Origin: Candidatus Methanolliviera sp. GoM_asphalt
Lineage (GTDB): Archaea > Halobacteriota > Methanoliparia > Methanoliparales > Methanoliparaceae
Reading direction: 5' to 3'
Assembly (NCBI GenBank): GCA_902158745.1
Contig: CABGHH010000026.1
Coordinates: 1 to 14,261, forward strand
Length of the DNA: 14,261 nucleotides
This document shows positions 11,181 to 14,261 of this stretch, piece after piece. Both the position numbers and the translations under genes were made by a program. How positions within the stretch are numbered: the first letter of the stretch is position 1; each line of letters opens with the position of its first letter. The notes beneath the pieces were generated by a model. The model did no database searches, was not told the DNA's origin, and saw nothing but the letters and a program-made list of their open reading frames with translations.

Positions 11181-14171
11181 ATGGGTTTATTAGGAGGAGA
11201 AAGGTATTCTGTTCAAGATCCCATAATAAATTATGTTAGAGAACCTTCTGTTGAATATACAACCTCTAATGGTAAAAAAGTATTTCTCAATCTTGGCTGG
11301 GAGTATATCGGTCCAAAGGAGGCTTCGAGGTTGCGAGGCGGAAACACCGGCTTTCTCTTCAAAGAACTTTTCATAAGCCAGATGCAAAAGCTGAACCCTT
11401 TTATGGGTCGAGAACTTGCAGAAGAACTGATCAAGAAACTTGAGCGAATACCTCCGAACATAGAGGGAAATTTTATCGCATGGGAATACCTCAAAGGATT
11501 GAGAACGGTATTTGTTCCAGGCGAAAAGAGGGAGAAAAATATAAAATTCATCGATACAAAGAAGATCAATCGGAATAGCTTTCATGTAACGGATGAATTT
11601 ATTTTTACAAACGGAAATAAAACTATCAGGCCAGATCTCGTTTTTCTCATCAATGGCGTTCCTGTGTTTCTTATCGAAACGAAGGCAGTCCATAAGATAG
11701 ACGGTATGACCGAAGCATTAGAGCAGGTAAAGAGGTATCATAAGGAGTGCCCTGAACTTCTAACAATACTCCAGATCTACGCTATAACGCACATTCTCAG
11801 GTATTACTACAGTGCCACATGGAACACATCAGAGAAGCTACTCTTCAATTGGAAAGAAGAGGTCAAAGGGGACTTTGAAACACTCGTAAAAACATTCTTC
11901 GATAAGAAGAGAGTTGTTAAGCTATTAACCGACTTTATTCTATTTACAAGACAGGACGATGAACTGAAGAAAGTTATTCTGAGACCGCACCAGATGAGAG
12001 CCGTTGATAAAATTATTGAAAGAGCAGGATCTGAAGAGAAGAGGGGATTAATCTGGCATACTCAGGGCTCGGGCAAGACCTACACGATGATCGTTGCCGC
12101 ACAAAAGATAATTGAATATCCCATGTTTGAGAATCCTACCGTTATCATGCTTGTGGATAGAAACGAGCTTGAAAGCCAACTATTCGGGAATATTGCGGCT
12201 GTCGGTATTAGATCTGTGGAAGTCGCAGAGAGCAAAAAAGATCTGCAAAACCTTCTGTCAAGCGATAGAAGAGGTTTAATCGTTACCATGATTCATAAAT
12301 TTGAAGGAATACCAGGGAATATTAACACACGAGAAAACATATTTGTTCTTGTAGATGAAGCACATAGAACCACTGGCGGGAAGCCTGGCAATTATATGAT
12401 GGGCGCACTTCCAAACGCCACCTATATCGGTTTTACAGGCACTCCTATCGACAAAACAAGTTATGGAAGAGGAACTTTCATTGTATTTGGGAGAGATGAT
12501 CCACCGAAGGGATACTTGGATAAGTACAGTATAGCGGAATCCATAGAGGATGGCACGATAGTTCCACTTCATTACACTCTTGCCCCCAATGAACTCCAAG
12601 TTGAAAGAGAGACCCTTGAAAAAGAATTTTTAGACCTTGCAGAGCCTCAGGGAATTAGCAATGTGGAAACACTCAACAAAGTCTTGGAAAAGGCAGTAAC
12701 CCTTAAAAACATGCTTAAAAACAGAGAGAGGGTAGAAAAAGTCGCTAAGTATGTTGCTGATCATTACAAAGAATACATTGAGCCGATGGGATATAAGGCT
12801 TTTCTTGTTGCCGTAGATAGGGAAGCATGCGCGCTTTACAAAAAAGAACTGGACAGATACCTACCAGATGAATACTCTAAAGTAGTATATAGCGCGGATT
12901 ATAACGACCCACAAGAATTATCCAGGTATCACATATCATCTAAAGAAGAGAAACTAATAAGAAAAGCCTTCAGAAAGCCTGATGAACTTTCCAAGATACT
13001 AATAGTAACAGAAAAGCTCCTTACAGGATTCGATGTACCCATTCTCTATTGCATGTATTTAGATAAACCAATGAGAGATCATGTGCTTTTACAAGCCATT
13101 GCCAGAGTTAATCGACCTTATGAAGATGATAAAGGTATGAAGAAACCATCCGGTTTTGTTTTGGATTTTGTAGGTATCTTTGATAATCTTGAAAAAGCCC
13201 TGGCATTTGACTTGCAGGATATCGAAGGAGCTATCCATGACATAGAAGTTTTAAAAGAGAGGTTCACCGAAGTAATGAAGATAGCAAAAGAGAAGTACCT
13301 CTCACTTATAGAGGGGAAAACACAGGATAAAGCCGTTGAATCTGTGCTGGAACATTTCAAAGATGAAGAAAAGAGGCACGAATATTATCAATTCTTCAAG
13401 GAAATATCAGATATATACGAAATTCTTTCCCCCGATGCTTATCTTAGACCTTATGTTGAGGATTATGAGACCTTGGCGAGAATGTATAAGATTCTGAAAG
13501 AGGCATACGAACCTGGTATTTCTATCGACAAAGAGTTTGCTAAGAAAACCGCGAAATTAGTCCAGAAGCATACGAAAAGTGGTAAGATAAAATCTACATT
13601 AGAGATCTATAAAATAGACGAAAACACTCTAAGAAAAATTGAGGAGAGTAATGCTTCTGACATAGAGAAGATATTTAATCTTATAAGAAGTATTGAAAAG
13701 ATAACCAAGATAGAGGCAAATATGTCACCATATCTCATATCAATTGCCGAGAGAGCAGAGCTTATAGTGACGCTTTACAAAGAAAGACAGAAAAATACCA
13801 GGGAAACACTGGAAGATTTGAAAAATATCATTGAAGAGATCAATTCTGCCAAAAGAGAGCAGATTGAAAGAGACATGCCGGCAGAGATCTTCACTATCTT
13901 TTGGATACTTAAGAAGGAAGGATTTGATAAACCAGAAGCAATGGTGAATCAAATGAGATATATATTAGAAAAATATCCGCACTGGCGAAAAAGTGAGAAA
14001 TATGAAATGGAGATTAGGAAGATACTCTATAATGTCCTGCTTCAATCAGGTTTAACGGATGATTGCAAATCGGAGATTTGCAAACTTGAAAATCGGAGAT
14101 TTTCAAATGTTCCCAAAGTCTCAGAGATGGCACAGAATATTATGAGACTGCCTATGGGTGGTGTTGGATGA
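11181..14171 (+). CDS. hsdR: Type I restriction endonuclease/translocase subunit HsdR
   Basis: This 996-aa protein has a strong GAGGGGTGAGGT ribosome region directly before its ATG. It has an N-terminal PD-(D/E)xK nuclease with Asp152 in RPDLVFL and Glu166/Lys168 in IETKA. The SF2 translocase motor follows: Walker A HTQGSGKT (293-300), motif II DEAH (392-395), GFTGTP (417-422), and the late arginine motif QAIARVNRP (638-646). Residues beyond about 660 are the helical part that docks on the M2S core. The length is that of a normal HsdR, and no motif is missing. Together with HsdM and HsdS it pulls in and cuts unmodified DNA. Residues 962-976 (CKSEICKLENRRFSN) are encoded by two palindromes at 14063-14106 and look like a repeat insertion in a C-terminal loop. 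The stop overlaps the next start as ATGA. Confidence 0.95.
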   Translation: MGLLGGERYSVQDPIINYVREPSVEYTTSNGKKVFLNLGWEYIGPKEASRLRGGNTGFLFKELFISQMQKLNPFMGRELAEELIKKLERIPPNIEGNFIAWEYLKGLRTVFVPGEKREKNIKFIDTKKINRNSFHVTDEFIFTNGNKTIRPDLVFLINGVPVFLIETKAVHKIDGMTEALEQVKRYHKECPELLTILQIYAITHILRYYYSATWNTSEKLLFNWKEEVKGDFETLVKTFFDKKRVVKLLTDFILFTRQDDELKKVILRPHQMRAVDKIIERAGSEEKRGLIWHTQGSGKTYTMIVAAQKIIEYPMFENPTVIMLVDRNELESQLFGNIAAVGIRSVEVAESKKDLQNLLSSDRRGLIVTMIHKFEGIPGNINTRENIFVLVDEAHRTTGGKPGNYMMGALPNATYIGFTGTPIDKTSYGRGTFIVFGRDDPPKGYLDKYSIAESIEDGTIVPLHYTLAPNELQVERETLEKEFLDLAEPQGISNVETLNKVLEKAVTLKNMLKNRERVEKVAKYVADHYKEYIEPMGYKAFLVAVDREACALYKKELDRYLPDEYSKVVYSADYNDPQELSRYHISSKEEKLIRKAFRKPDELSKILIVTEKLLTGFDVPILYCMYLDKPMRDHVLLQAIARVNRPYEDDKGMKKPSGFVLDFVGIFDNLEKALAFDLQDIEGAIHDIEVLKERFTEVMKIAKEKYLSLIEGKTQDKAVESVLEHFKDEEKRHEYYQFFKEISDIYEILSPDAYLRPYVEDYETLARMYKILKEAYEPGISIDKEFAKKTAKLVQKHTKSGKIKSTLEIYKIDENTLRKIEESNASDIEKIFNLIRSIEKITKIEANMSPYLISIAERAELIVTLYKERQKNTRETLEDLKNIIEEINSAKREQIERDMPAEIFTIFWILKKEGFDKPEAMVNQMRYILEKYPHWRKSEKYEMEIRKILYNVLLQSGLTDDCKSEICKLENRRFSNVPKVSEMAQNIMRLPMGGVG
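14063..14106. repeat. Two tandem 9-bp-arm palindromes with GGA loops inside hsdR
   Basis: The first palindrome is TTGCAAATC (14063-14071), GGA, GATTTGCAA (14075-14083). The second is TTGAAAATC (14086-14094), GGA, GATTTTCAA (14098-14106). Both arm pairs are perfect, and only AC separates the two hairpins. Like the pair at 30-74, both close with C(GNA)G. The first unit is in the same codon phase as the first unit at 30-50, giving 'KSE' in both proteins. They are translated without a break. Confidence 0.8.
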
Positions 14172-14261
14172 TCTCATCTGAAGAATTCAAACGAGATGTC
14201 TTAAGTTGGGCAGGAAAGGTTGGAGTTAAGCCCAAAGAAATTCACATCAGAAAGATGAAAA
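14168..14261 (+). CDS. Start of a YgjP/DUF45-type metal-dependent hydrolase (cut by window end)
   Basis: ATG 14168 overlaps the hsdR TGA (14169-14171), with GGGTGGTG just upstream. The 31 visible residues begin MISSEEFKRDVLSWAGKVG and continue VKPKEIHIRKMK. This closely resembles the first strand and helix of YgjP-like (DUF45, M48-related) proteins, in which the 'IRKMK' strand leads into a 'WGSCS' segment and then a HExxH zinc site. Those parts lie beyond the window. Such genes are often found directly after hsdR in type I operons, which supports the call. Their role there is not established. Confidence 0.6.
   Translation, partial: MISSEEFKRDVLSWAGKVGVKPKEIHIRKMK

Noticed and set aside
1..14261. 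tRNA or rRNA genes, insertion sequences with transposase, integrase or attachment sites
   Set aside because: I read both strands for a tRNA T-loop with matching stems, for rRNA signatures and for transposase or integrase motifs, and found none.

Overview
The window looks archaeal, probably from an AT-rich anaerobic or thermophilic euryarchaeon. The signs are purine-rich Shine-Dalgarno sites of the GGTGA/GAGGTGAT type, GTG and TTG starts, heavy use of AGA/AGG/ATA codons, a TATA-box-like promoter, an Orc1/Cdc6-like ATPase and an Lhr-like helicase. The exact lineage cannot be fixed from this sequence. All recognised genes lie on the + strand, and the content is that of a defence island.

Region 1 (1-348) holds the 3' end of an unrecognised gene. 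Its reading frame runs through two small hairpin-forming palindromes. A short spacer with a TATA-like box follows. Region 2 (349-4517) is a compact three-gene cassette: an EVE/PUA-like protein, a BrxD-type P-loop ATPase (BREX DUF2791 family) and a BrxHI/Lhr-type SF2 helicase. The genes overlap or are separated by only a few bases. This ATPase-helicase pair is known from type 2 BREX, but no BREX methyltransferase, PglZ or BrxC is visible here. Region 3 (4582-6845) holds a membrane-anchored serine alpha/beta hydrolase and a divergent Orc1/Cdc6-like AAA+ protein whose stop lies 6 bases before hsdM.

Region 4 (6852-14261) is a type I restriction-modification operon with extra genes: hsdM, a G-rich spacer, a stranded hsdS start of 26 codons, an unrecognised 310-aa helical protein (possibly HEPN-like), hsdS, an MNT nucleotidyltransferase (mntA-like antitoxin), a drastically shortened hepT remnant, hsdR, and the start of a YgjP/DUF45-type metal-dependent hydrolase. 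Most junctions are ATGA overlaps, so the operon is tightly coupled in translation. HsdM and HsdS should form the sequence-specific methylase, and HsdR should add the translocase and nuclease.

The most unusual points are these. (i) The 310-aa gene sits between two 14-bp copies of the HsdS 'PEDWEV' coding sequence. The copies are in the same codon phase, so recombination between them would remove the gene and restore hsdS with a canonical start. (ii) The HepT toxin has lost its middle in frame, including the Arg of its active motif, while its MntA partner is intact. (iii) Tandem C(GNA)G-loop palindromes lie inside coding sequence at both ends of the window. (iv) The EVE + BrxD + BrxHI cassette stands alone, next to a type I system and without other BREX genes.
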